A DNA stretch of 64,000 nt. Source: Bin5 sp965232575 (GTDB lineage: Bacteria > Chloroflexota > Anaerolineae > Caldilineales > Caldilineaceae). Below, piece after piece: positions 7,941-17,744 of the stretch. The notes beneath the pieces are model-generated. The model was not told the origin of the DNA, did no database searches, and saw only the letters and a program-made list of their open reading frames with translations. The stretch covers positions 1,711,522 to 1,775,521 of the forward strand of contig CBDDPZ010000008.1 of assembly GCA_965232575.1 (NCBI GenBank). Direction: 5' to 3'. Both the position numbers and the translations under genes were made by a program. Position 1 is the first letter of the stretch. The number at the start of each line of letters is the position of its first letter.

Positions 7941-9650
7941 TCAACCCCGGAACTCCGCCACCTGCTCGGGGAAGTTCCGCAGCAGACTGTCGCTGACGAA
8001 ACCCGCGGCCACGCCCAGCCCACAGGCGCTCAGTTCCAGGACTTCGCCGATGTCGTTGATCTCTCGCCGCCAGGCATCAAGCTCGTCGGGGCCGTCGCCG
8101 GAAAGCCGTTCCAGCAGGCGCTGCGTACCGATGCGGCAGGGGAAACATTTGCCGCAGCTCTCGTGGGCAAAGAACTCCATCGCCTGGCGAGCCGCATCCA
8201 CGATGTCGCGGCTGTCATCGTATACGATCACGCCACCCGCGCCCAGCATGGCGCCTGCCCCTCGGATACTCGGTTCGTCGAGCGTAACCGACTCCAGCGC
8301 CTCGCTCGCCAGGAATCCGCCCGACAGCCCCGCCATCGTCGCGGCCTGAAATGACCGCCCCGGCAGTGGGCCGCCGGCCCAATCATAGAGCAACGTCCGC
8401 AGCGGCAGTCCAAACGGCACTTCATAGTTGCCGGGACGCTGCACGTCTCCGGAGAGACTGATGACCTTGGTGCCCGCGTGGTCGCCCAGCCCCAGGCCCT
8501 GATACCATTCGGCGCCGCGCCGCAGGATCTGCGGCACCGCGCACAGTGTCTCCACATTGTTGACGGCCGTGGGCAGGTTTTCGAAGCCGTGTGTTGTGGG
8601 GTAGGGCGGGCGGTTGCGGGGAAAAGGGTGCTTGCCCTCCAGGCTGTTGAGCAGTGAGCCCTCCTCGCCGCAAATGTAGGCGCCCGCGCCTCGCCGGAGA
8701 TGCAGCTGGAAAGTGAAGCCGCTCCCGAGAATGTCCTCCCCCAGCAGCCCGGCCTCTTCGGCGGCCTCGAGGGCGCTTTCCAGCCGAGCGTTCGTTTCCG
8801 GGTATTCGTAGCGCAAATAGAGGAATCCCCGGTCGGCTCCGGTGGCATAGCCTGCCAGCGTCATTCCCTCGATCACGGCAAAGGGGTCATGGTCCATCAG
8901 CGCCCGGTCCTTGAAGCAGCCCGGTTCGCCTTCATCGGCGTTGCAGACCACGCTCTTCGGCTCGTCTGGCGCCTCGCGTACGAACTGCCACTTCATGCCC
9001 GTGGGGAATCCGGCGCCGCCCCGGCCTGCCAGCCTCGACTCCTTCAGCACCTCGATCACATCGGTCGGGCTCTGCCTCTCTACGGCTTGAATCAAGGCAT
9101 CGTAGCCTCCGCTGCGCCGGTAGCCGTCCAGGCTGTCCCGCTCCGGTTCGCGGATCTCCGCAAAAACGCACTCGTCACGTCCGCCCGGGTTCGGCACCGG
9201 CAAAGGTGACGAAATCCGCCGCTGCAGCGTCTGAAGCGGCGCGCTCATCACAAAAGTCTCATGGCCGATCAGCAGCGGGACCGGGTCGTCGCAACGGCCG
9301 GCACAGGGCATCTCCTCCGCTCCGTCCAGACTTTCCACTATCTCCAGCGCGCCCCGCTGGCAGCAGACAGGCCCTGTGCAGACGCGCGGCCGCTGTAAAC
9401 CGCCCTCCGCACGGGCAAAGTGGTGATAGAACGTGACCGTGCCGTACAGGTCTGCCAGGGGGATGCGTAGTTCCTTGCCGATCGCTTCGATCGCCTCGGG
9501 TGAGATAAATCCGTCGCGATTATGAAAGGCATGGAGGATCGGCAGCAGCGGCGCGGGTTCGTCCCGATAGCGCCCGATAAGGGACAGATCGGTTTCCGCG
9601 ACGACGATATTTTCGGTATATCCGCCCGATCTCTGTTCTTGTCTGGTCAT
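7941..9650 (-). CDS. NuoE-NuoF fusion, NADH-binding diaphorase subunit of formate dehydrogenase
   Basis: 569 residues. The NuoE-like thioredoxin-fold part (about 1-150) has the [2Fe-2S] cysteines in VCTGPVCCQRG and PCAGRCDD. The NuoF-like part (about 165-569) has the FMN/NADH site GRGGAGFPTGMKW, the GEPGCFKDR and GAGAYICGEE segments, and the [4Fe-4S] ligands in ESCGKCFPCRIGT. Such fusions are the beta subunit of NAD-dependent formate dehydrogenases, passing formate electrons to NAD+ through FMN. It is the first gene of the minus-strand operon, followed by the ferredoxin subunit, fdhF and fdhD. AAGAGG precedes the ATG at 9650, and a family A palindrome lies directly upstream. Confidence 0.95.
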   Translation of the reverse strand: MTRQEQRSGGYTENIVVAETDLSLIGRYRDEPAPLLPILHAFHNRDGFISPEAIEAIGKELRIPLADLYGTVTFYHHFARAEGGLQRPRVCTGPVCCQRGALEIVESLDGAEEMPCAGRCDDPVPLLIGHETFVMSAPLQTLQRRISSPLPVPNPGGRDECVFAEIREPERDSLDGYRRSGGYDALIQAVERQSPTDVIEVLKESRLAGRGGAGFPTGMKWQFVREAPDEPKSVVCNADEGEPGCFKDRALMDHDPFAVIEGMTLAGYATGADRGFLYLRYEYPETNARLESALEAAEEAGLLGEDILGSGFTFQLHLRRGAGAYICGEEGSLLNSLEGKHPFPRNRPPYPTTHGFENLPTAVNNVETLCAVPQILRRGAEWYQGLGLGDHAGTKVISLSGDVQRPGNYEVPFGLPLRTLLYDWAGGPLPGRSFQAATMAGLSGGFLASEALESVTLDEPSIRGAGAMLGAGGVIVYDDSRDIVDAARQAMEFFAHESCGKCFPCRIGTQRLLERLSGDGPDELDAWRREINDIGEVLELSACGLGVAAGFVSDSLLRNFPEQVAEFRG

Positions 9651-9660
9651 GGCCTCTTGC

Positions 9661-9706
9661 TTTGCGCTTCGCTAAGGGCCCATCTGTGGCGTCAGCGAAG
9701 CGCAAA
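9661..9706. repeat. Family A palindrome upstream of the formate dehydrogenase operon
   Basis: A 46-bp copy, TTTGCGCTTCGCTAAGG ... GTCAGCGAAGCGCAAA, 10 bp before the NuoEF start codon. Confidence 0.85.
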
Positions 9707-9710
9707 CTCT

Positions 9711-9840
9711 AACTGCGAAAGAGTGAAGAGTAGTGAGAAGAGAGTAACTGCAGTTTCTCACTCCTCGCTCCTCGCCCTCAAATTCTACCAGAACTGCGAG
9801 AAAAGAGTGAAGCGTAGTGAGTGGTGAGTAACTGCCTTCG
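9711..9840. repeat. Family F repeat, two units
   Basis: Purine-rich GAGTGAAGAGTAGTGAGAAG, the core TAACTGCAGTT, then pyrimidine-rich TCTCACTCCTCGCTCCTCGC. A second AACTGCGAGAAAAGAGTG unit follows. The arms are mutually complementary in part. Confidence 0.75.
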
Positions 9841-9915
9841 TCTTTCGCCGTTGCCGTTCTCTCTCCTCTCTTCTTTTTCCTCTCTCCGTGCCCTCGTTGT
9901 GGTATACTTGCGTGA

Positions 9916-11465
9916 ATGATTCAGACCGCATATTCGCACTTCGCCGAGACTGTATTATCTACCAGGCCGCTCGTGCGCCGCGGCTCTATCGGCATACTTT
10001 TAGCCGCCGGCGCCGTCTCTATCGCTTTCCTCATCGGCATCGCTGGACCGCTGCTCGCTCTCGTTCTGGCGGCGGCGATCGTCGGCGGTACGCTCATCCT
10101 GATTGATACGCACTGGGGCTATGTGGCCCTGATCGGCGTTGTCTTCGTCCTGCCTTTCGCCAGCTTGCCCTTTCGTCTCGGCTTCAAACCGACCTTTCTG
10201 GATGCTGCGCTCGGCGCTCTCGTCTTCGTCTGGGCCCTTAAACTGGTCGCAGGAGGGCCGGGCTTCTCCTTAGCCCCCTCCGCTCGCAAAGGAAACATTC
10301 GCCGGGCCCGGGCGTTTCTGATCTCCCCGATCGGCCTGCTCATTGGGCTTTTCATGCTGATGGCGGTGTTCAGTTTCATTTACGGCATGTCCCACAGCCG
10401 GCCAACCAGCACCGTCATCCGCCGCTTCGGCGAAATTCTGCTGGGCATCGGCCTCTTTTTCGTCGTCATCAACACGGTGCGCACGCACAGAGAGCTGGCG
10501 TGGGTGACCCGCCTTTTGTTCTTGGCGGCCTGGACCTGCGCCTCGATTGCGGTGGTGTTCTACCTGATTCCCGAGGCATGGACCGTCCGGGCGCTCAACA
10601 TGCTCGTGCGATTCGACTACCCCGGCGGGTCCGGCGCCTTGCGCTGGATCGAAGACGACCCGGACGGCACAATGCGGGCGATCGGAACGGCCGTCGACCC
10701 CAATGTCCTGGGGGGCATGATGATCTTGGCGGCGGCAATGGTCGGGCCGCAGCTGATTTCGCCGCGGGCGCTGTTCCCAAGGTGGCTGAGCATTCCGGCC
10801 TTCGCCACAATCGTACTGGCGCTCTACTGGACATTCAGCCGCTCCGCCCTGTTTGGCATGGCCGCGGCGCTCTCCGTGCCCGCCGCGCTCAAGTACCGGC
10901 GTCTCCTGCCCATCGGGATTGTGCTGGCCCTGCTGCTGTTTCTCCTACCGCAAACCCAGGACTATGTTGCCCGCCTGTTGGAAGGACTGGCCGGCAGGGA
11001 TGTGGCAACCCAGATGCGCTTCGGCGAGTACAAAGACGCTCTGATTCTGATTGGCCGCTACCCGCTTTTCGGTGTCGGATTCTCCGGCGTGCCTGACATC
11101 GACATCTATCTCGGCGTCAGCATGTTCTATCTGACCGTCGCCGAAAACATGGGCATCATAGGACTCCTGATCTTTCTGGCGGTCATGACGGGATTTTTTG
11201 GCATGTTTGTCGCGGCCTGGCGCGCCGGTGTTGCGCTCGAGCGAGAGCCACTGCTCCTCGGTTTCGGCGGCGCTATCCTGGGCGCCCTCGTCAGCGGATT
11301 TGCCGATCACTACTGGTTCAACCTTACCTATCCCCATATGACTGTTCTGTTTTGGATGTTTGTCGGCCTGGCCGTGGCAACCATGAACTGCGAGAAAAGA
11401 GGAGTGAGGAGTGAGAGAAAGGCAGTTGCTCTCTCCTCTTCACTCACTCCTCGCCTGGAGAATAT

Positions 11466-11469
<4 letters not shown>
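9916..11469 (+). CDS. O-antigen ligase/polymerase-like polytopic membrane protein
   Basis: 517 residues with about a dozen hydrophobic segments, including GILLAAGAVSIAFLIGIAG, ALVLAAAIVGGTLILI, WGYVALIGVVFVLP and IVLALLLFLLP. A large loop carries RFGEYKDALILIGRYPLFGVGFSG, the conserved R...W/Y...P..G.G pattern of Wzy/WaaL-family polymerases and ligases. A role in assembling surface polysaccharide is inferred from the fold only. No glycosyltransferases are adjacent. The last 25 residues (from NCEKRGVRS) come from a family F repeat at 11384-11460, so the original C-terminus was probably different. The stop overlaps the lipA start by 4 nt. TATACT at 9903-9908 lies 7 nt before the ATG, so a leaderless transcript is possible. 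Confidence 0.8.
11384..11460. repeat. Family F repeat forming the 3' coding end of the membrane protein gene
   Basis: AACTGCGAGAAAAGAGGAG ... GGCAGTTGCTCTCTCCTC ... CACTCACTCCTCGCC. The purine and pyrimidine arms are complementary around GGCAGTT. Confidence 0.75.
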
Positions 11470-12489
<1,020 letters not shown>

Positions 12490-12509
<20 letters not shown>

Positions 12510-12718
12510 CCTCTGACCCCTGCCCTAACGCCGACTTTGCGCTGAGCCGACCGCATCCGCCGCGCCTTGGCGAAGCGCAAATTAGAATGGGGGTGAGCAA
12601 GGGCACTCGCAAGGTTTGCGTTGAGCCCCGGACGGCATTGATCCACGAAGAACACGAAGGAGACACGAAGAACTGCAACGGCAAAGGAGGGAGGAGAGCA
12701 GAGGGGCGAAGCGTCAAA
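12490..12718. repeat. Repeat cluster after lipA: G, A and C with an inserted H unit
   Basis: In order: a G unit (GGCAGTTACTAACCCCTAAC), an A palindrome at 12536-12581, and a C-type palindrome at 12615-12718. The C ends (TTTGCGTTGAGCCCCGG and GGGGCGAAGCGTCAAA) enclose an H unit (GATCCACGAAGAACACGAAG then AACTGCAACGGC). With the D unit that follows, the 12510-12917 gap is mostly repeats and holds no gene. Confidence 0.8.
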
Positions 12719-12810
12719 CAGCACTTTTCTTTCATGAAGAGACCCCGAAATTATGTCTTCTGTGATCAATACAGGTATCATATGGCTACCCGTCAGAAAG
12801 TAGACCAGGC

Positions 12811-12898
12811 TGTCTGAACTGTGATTTCTGGGATTAAGGGGATTAAAGGCAACTGCAGTTAATCACAGCAAATCCCGAAAATCCCCAAAATCACAGTC
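12811..12898. repeat. Family D palindrome upstream of acnA
   Basis: TGTCTGAACTGTGATTTCTG ... AACTGCAGTT ... CCCCAAAATCACAGTC, an 88-bp hairpin-forming unit ending 20 bp before the acnA start codon. Confidence 0.8.
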
Positions 12899-12917
12899 AA
12901 ATTTACAAGGGGATGAA

Positions 12918-15665
12918 ATGGCTCGACAGGACTATTTCAACGCATGCGATACCCTCAACACGCGCCGTGGTCCAGTTACGATCTACCGGCTGGATGCTCT
13001 CGAAAAACTCTCTTCAGCGAACGTGAACCGGCTGCCTTTCTCCATCAAAGTGTTATTGGAGGCGGCACTGCGTCAGGCTGAAGGCTTCGAGATCACTCGC
13101 GAAGCGATCGAGACTATCGCCAGCTGGGGGCCGGATACCGCCGGAAAGGTTGAAATCCCGTTCAAGCCGGCGCGGGTCATCCTTCAGGATTTTACCGGTG
13201 TACCCAGCGTAGTCGACCTGGCCGCGCTGCGCAGCGCCATAGCCCGCATGGGCGGCGATGCCAACAAGATCAACCCGGTCGTGCCGGTCGATCTGGTCAT
13301 CGACCACTCTGTTCAGGTGGACCGATTCGGCTCGGCAGCCGCGCTCTTCTTCAATGCCGAGCGCGAATTTGAGCGCAACCGCGAGCGCTACGAGTTTCTC
13401 AAGTGGGGGCAGCGCGCGTTCGACAACTTCCGCGTGGTCCCGCCCGCAACCGGCATCGTCCACCAGGTGAACCTTGAGTACCTGGCCAGTGTGGTGCAGA
13501 CCTCTGCCGCGGAAGACTCCGCCGCGCCTGATGTCTACCCCGACTCCCTTGTCGGTACCGACAGCCACACCACGATGATCAACGGTCTGGGCGTGCTCGG
13601 TTGGGGCGTGGGTGGCATCGAAGCCGAGGCCGTCATGTTGGGCCAGCCCATCTACATGCTCATGCCCGATGTCGTCGGATTCAAGCTGACCGGCGCCCTG
13701 CCCGAGGGTGCAACCGCGACCGACCTTGTGCTGCGGGCGACCGAAATGCTGCGCCAGCAAGGGGTCGTCGGCAAGTTCGTCGAATATTTCGGACCGGGTC
13801 TGGGCCAGCTCAGCCTGCCCGATCGGGCTACTCTCGCCAATATGTCGCCCGAATACGGCGCCACCATGGGCTTTTTCCCGGTCGATCAGGAGACACTGCG
13901 CTACCTCGCCAACACCGGGCGCGACCCGGAGACCATCGATCTTGTCGAGCGCTACTGCAAAGAGCAGGGCCTCTTTCACACTGAGGACACGCCCGACCCC
14001 ATTTTCAGCGAAACCATCGAATTGGATATGGATACCGTGCGGCCCAGTCTGGCCGGGCCAAAACGACCCCAAGACCGCATCGCCCTTTCCAACATGAAGA
14101 CGCGTTGGAGCGGGATGCTTTCTGCGCCTGTGGGCCCGCAGGGATTTGGCCTGGAAAGCGCCGAACTGGACAACAGCGCCGAAGTCAACTTCAAGGGCAC
14201 TGATTTTTCACTGGAGCACGGCGACGTCGTCATCGCTGCCATTACTTCCTGCACTAATACCAGCAATCCCTCGGTCATGATCGGAGCCGGCCTGCTCGCC
14301 AAGAAGGCCGTTGAACGGGGTCTGGACGTCAAGCCGTGGGTGAAGACCAGCTTGGCGCCCGGGTCAAAGGTGGTCACAAGCTATCTGGAGGCGAGCGGGT
14401 TGATCCCCTATCTGCAAGCCCTCAACTTTCATACAGTCGGCTACGGCTGCACAACCTGTATCGGCAACAGCGGCCCCTTGCCGCAACCGATCCGCGACGC
14501 CATACACGATGCCGATCTGGTCGCGGCCTCGGTCTTGAGCGGCAACCGCAACTTCGAAGGACGCATCGGCCCCGACGTACGCGCCAACTTTTTGGCCTCG
14601 CCGCCTCTGGTGGTGGCCTACGCCATCGCCGGCACTGTGAACATCGACCTGGACAACGACCCCCTGGGCTACGACCCCACCGGCGAGCCTGTCTTCCTGC
14701 GCGATGTCTGGCCGAGCCAGGCCGAGATCCAGACGGAGATCAATCGCAGCCTCAAACCAGCCCTGTTCCGTCAGCAGTACGCCAACGTCTTCACCGGCAA
14801 CGAGCAGTGGAATGAGGTGCCGATCTCCGGCGGCGAACTCTACGCCTGGAGTCCCGATAGCACCTATATTCAGGAACCGACCTTTTTCCAGGACATGGGC
14901 ACTGAATTGCCCCCGGTACAGCCGATCGTCGGCGCGCGCGTGCTGGCCGTCATGCCGGACAGCACCACGACCGATCATATCAGCCCGGCCGGTGCCATCG
15001 CGCCGCACAGCCCTGCCGGCCGCTATCTGATTGAAAAGGGCGTTCCCCGCTCCGAATGGAACAGCTACGGCAGCCGGCGGGGCAACCATGAAGTCATGAT
15101 GCGGGGCACCTTCGCTAACATCCGCATCAAGAACCAGATGCTGGACGGTGTCGAAGGCGGCTATACCGCCTACATCCCCGCCTCTAGTCAGGTGACGGAA
15201 GCGTCAGCAGCTCTCGAAGAGATGGCTATCTGGGATGCGGCTGCCAAATACGACCAGGATGGCACGCCGCTGATCATCCTCGCCGGCAAGGAGTACGGGA
15301 CCGGCTCCAGCCGCGACTGGGCCGCAAAAGGGCCCTGGCTGCAGGGCGTCAAGGCTGTGATCGCCGAGAGCTTCGAGCGCATCCACCGCTCCAATCTGGT
15401 CGGAATGGGGATCCTGCCCCTGCAGTTCATGGAAGGCCAGAACATGCAGACTCTCGACCTCAGCGGCTTTGAGACGTATGACATTGTAGGACTGACCGAA
15501 GAGATGAGGCCCAACCAGGCGTATACCGTGCGGGTGACGCGAGAAAACGGAATTGTGGGTGAGTTCGGCGTCACCAGCCGGCTCGACACGCCTGTAGAAG
15601 TGAACTATTACAAGAACGGCGGGATTCTGCACACTGTACTGCGGCGTCTTGTCAAGGAAGATTGA
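12918..15665 (+). CDS. acnA: Aconitate hydratase A
   Basis: 915 residues, full length for the AcnA/IRP family. It interconverts citrate and isocitrate in the TCA cycle. The [4Fe-4S] ligands are visible: TSCTNTSNP near residue 445 and GCTTCIGNSG near 512. Substrate-binding segments SLVGTDSHTTM and KEYGTGSSRDWAAKG are intact, as is the C-terminal swivel domain. AAGGGG precedes the ATG at 12918. The family D palindrome just upstream may lie in the 5' leader. mdh and sucC elsewhere in the window supply other TCA steps. Confidence 0.97.
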   Translation: MARQDYFNACDTLNTRRGPVTIYRLDALEKLSSANVNRLPFSIKVLLEAALRQAEGFEITREAIETIASWGPDTAGKVEIPFKPARVILQDFTGVPSVVDLAALRSAIARMGGDANKINPVVPVDLVIDHSVQVDRFGSAAALFFNAEREFERNRERYEFLKWGQRAFDNFRVVPPATGIVHQVNLEYLASVVQTSAAEDSAAPDVYPDSLVGTDSHTTMINGLGVLGWGVGGIEAEAVMLGQPIYMLMPDVVGFKLTGALPEGATATDLVLRATEMLRQQGVVGKFVEYFGPGLGQLSLPDRATLANMSPEYGATMGFFPVDQETLRYLANTGRDPETIDLVERYCKEQGLFHTEDTPDPIFSETIELDMDTVRPSLAGPKRPQDRIALSNMKTRWSGMLSAPVGPQGFGLESAELDNSAEVNFKGTDFSLEHGDVVIAAITSCTNTSNPSVMIGAGLLAKKAVERGLDVKPWVKTSLAPGSKVVTSYLEASGLIPYLQALNFHTVGYGCTTCIGNSGPLPQPIRDAIHDADLVAASVLSGNRNFEGRIGPDVRANFLASPPLVVAYAIAGTVNIDLDNDPLGYDPTGEPVFLRDVWPSQAEIQTEINRSLKPALFRQQYANVFTGNEQWNEVPISGGELYAWSPDSTYIQEPTFFQDMGTELPPVQPIVGARVLAVMPDSTTTDHISPAGAIAPHSPAGRYLIEKGVPRSEWNSYGSRRGNHEVMMRGTFANIRIKNQMLDGVEGGYTAYIPASSQVTEASAALEEMAIWDAAAKYDQDGTPLIILAGKEYGTGSSRDWAAKGPWLQGVKAVIAESFERIHRSNLVGMGILPLQFMEGQNMQTLDLSGFETYDIVGLTEEMRPNQAYTVRVTRENGIVGEFGVTSRLDTPVEVNYYKNGGILHTVLRRLVKED

Positions 15666-15667
15666 AA

Positions 15668-15694
15668 GCGGGCGAGACGCCCGCGATCCCAGTG
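15668..15694. repeat. GCGGGCGAGACGCCCGC repeat fragment
   Basis: Between acnA and pepF, a 27-bp piece matches the extra module inside the C unit at 7826-7894 (GCGGGCGGGACGCCCGC followed by GATCCCGGTG). It is a small perfect-arm hairpin. Confidence 0.6.
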
Positions 15695-15712
15695 AAAAGG
15701 GAATTACGCTCT

Positions 15713-17551
15713 ATGGCCGTACGTACAGAAGAAAAACGGGAACGCTATCAGATGTCGGGTTGGGATCTCACCGAACTCGTGCCGTCCGACCCCGAGGCAA
15801 ACGGGTCCGGGACGATCGCGCCCTCCTCCGATGCTGTTGAAGCGTTGCTGACGCAGGTCGAACAGCGTGTCGCCGCGTTCGAGTCGCTGCGCGAGGAACT
15901 CTCGGCGCAGATGCAGCCGGCAAAGCTGATCGACGCCCTGCGCCAGTACGAAGAGATCAGCACGCAAGTCTACCGGCTCTTTGCTTACGGCAGTCTCTGG
16001 TTCTCGTCGGATACTCAATCTCCGGACGCGCTCACCTACACCAACCGTATGAATCAACTTTATGCGGAGATAGAGAATCGGATGCTTTTCTTCAGCCTCT
16101 GGTGGAAGGGACTGGACGATGAGGAAGCCGAAGCCCTGCTACCGGATGCCGAATCCTACGGGGACTTTCGGCACTTCCTGAAGGATATGCGACTCTCTAA
16201 GCCGTACATGTTGGAAGAGAATTCAGAGCGCATTATCAACTTGAAAAACATCAATGGCGCCAGCGCGCTCGTAACCATCTATTCGATGTTGACGAACCGG
16301 CTTGAGTTTGAGCTTGAGGTGGACGGCGAGCTGAAGCGGATGACCCGCGAAGAGGTGATGGCACACGCCTACTCGCCTGATCCCGCCATGCGCGCCGCCG
16401 CCTATCAGTGCCTTTACAAAGTGTATGAGGAAGAAGCGCCAATTCTGGCACAGATCTATATCAACGTGGTGCGGGATTGGTATAACGAGAACGTCATGCT
16501 GCGCAGCTACGATTCACCAATCGCCGTGCGCAATCTGAACAATGACGTTCCCTACGACGCGGTCCAGTCTCTGTTGGAAGTCGCCCGCCGCAACGCACCT
16601 CTCTTCCAACGTTACTTCGCGCTCAAGGCCAAGTGGCTGGGAATGGAAAAACTGCGCCGCTACGACATTTATGCGCCCTTGATGGAATCGTCACGGGACG
16701 TTCCCTATGACGATGCAGTCGAGCTTGTCCTGGACACCTTTACTCGCTTCGATCCTGATTTTGCCAGCAAGGCCCGGCGCGTCTTCGACGATAATCACGT
16801 GGACAGCGAGGTGCGGAAAGGAAAGCGCTCCGGAGCCTTTTGCGCAACGGTAATGCCGAGCATCACCCCCTATGTCCTGCTAAACTATACCAACAAGGTG
16901 CGGGATGTCGCGACCATCGCCCATGAACTGGGTCACGCCGTCCATAGCATGATGGCCGAGGATCACTCTATTCTGACCCAACACTCCTCTCTGCCTCTGG
17001 CGGAGACCGCGTCGGTTTTTGCCGAAATGGTCATGAACGAGCAGTTGCTGGCCGAGGAGAAGGATCCGCTGGTGCGGCGCGAGATTCTGGCTGCCAGCGT
17101 CGACGACATCTACGCCACAGTGATGCGCCAGGCATTCTTTGTGATTTTCGAAGAGGCTGCCCATCGGGCCATCCAGGAGAACGCCTCCCCCCAGGAATTG
17201 GACCGTCTCTATTTCGAAAATTTGTGGGAACAGTTCGGCGACAGTGTTGCGTTGACCGACGAATTCCAATATGAATGGGTCAGCATCCCCCATATCTATC
17301 ACACGCCTTTTTACTGCTATGCCTACAGTTTCGGCCAGCTGCTGGTGCTTTCGCTCTACCGGCGCTACCAGCAGGAGGGCGACGCCTTCAAGCCGGGCTA
17401 TCTGAGGATGCTTGCGCGCGGGGGTTCCGCGCGGCCGCAGGAGATTCTGGAAGAGGCGGGCATCGACATGACCGATCCCGACTTCTGGCAGGCAGGGTTC
17501 GATGTGATTGGGGGGATGATCGACGAACTGGAGGCGATGACAGTTTCCTGA
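15713..17551 (+). CDS. pepF: Oligoendopeptidase F, M3 family metallopeptidase
   Basis: 612 residues from the ATG at 15713. A cytosolic zinc peptidase that degrades short peptides. The zinc motif HELGH (in IAHELGHAVHSMMAEDHS) lies near residue 405, and the third ligand Glu is in ASVFAEMVMNE. The C-terminal segment with FYCYAYSFGQLL is typical of PepF/M3B. I chose 15713 because GAAAAGGGAA lies 9 nt upstream. An in-frame TTG at 15662 would add 17 residues encoded by a repeat fragment. The gene closely follows acnA and could be cotranscribed. Confidence 0.95.
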   Translation: MAVRTEEKRERYQMSGWDLTELVPSDPEANGSGTIAPSSDAVEALLTQVEQRVAAFESLREELSAQMQPAKLIDALRQYEEISTQVYRLFAYGSLWFSSDTQSPDALTYTNRMNQLYAEIENRMLFFSLWWKGLDDEEAEALLPDAESYGDFRHFLKDMRLSKPYMLEENSERIINLKNINGASALVTIYSMLTNRLEFELEVDGELKRMTREEVMAHAYSPDPAMRAAAYQCLYKVYEEEAPILAQIYINVVRDWYNENVMLRSYDSPIAVRNLNNDVPYDAVQSLLEVARRNAPLFQRYFALKAKWLGMEKLRRYDIYAPLMESSRDVPYDDAVELVLDTFTRFDPDFASKARRVFDDNHVDSEVRKGKRSGAFCATVMPSITPYVLLNYTNKVRDVATIAHELGHAVHSMMAEDHSILTQHSSLPLAETASVFAEMVMNEQLLAEEKDPLVRREILAASVDDIYATVMRQAFFVIFEEAAHRAIQENASPQELDRLYFENLWEQFGDSVALTDEFQYEWVSIPHIYHTPFYCYAYSFGQLLVLSLYRRYQQEGDAFKPGYLRMLARGGSARPQEILEEAGIDMTDPDFWQAGFDVIGGMIDELEAMTVS

Positions 17552-17559
17552 ATTGAGTT

Positions 17560-17744
17560 TGTCTGAACTGTGATTTTGGGGGATTCAGGGGATGAATTGT
17601 GAAACGGCAGTTTTTAGTAGCCAGTTTTTAGTAACCGCAACGGCAATGTTTGCGTTGCCAGCGACACTACGAGAGCGGCTGGCATAAAAGACCGTGCTGG
17701 ACAATGCAAAGCCGCGACCCACTGAAAACTAAAAACTGCAGTTA
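17560..17744. repeat. Composite repeat D-E-B-E between pepF and relA
   Basis: A D arm (TGTCTGAACTGTGATTTTGG) is followed by E units (CAGTTTTTAGTAGCCAG, core CCGCAACGGCA), an uninterrupted 62-bp B palindrome at 17649-17710, and a closing E arm (CTGAAAACTAAAAACTGCAG). It fills the convergent gap and may serve as a bidirectional terminator-like structure. Confidence 0.8.

Noticed and set aside
13053..14072. A 339-codon minus-strand open frame
   Set aside because: Antisense to acnA, with no recognisable motif; a by-product of GC-rich codon use.
15662..15712. TTG start for pepF overlapping the acnA stop
   Set aside because: The added 17 residues are encoded by a repeat fragment. The ATG at 15713 has a better ribosome binding site and gives a normal N-terminus.
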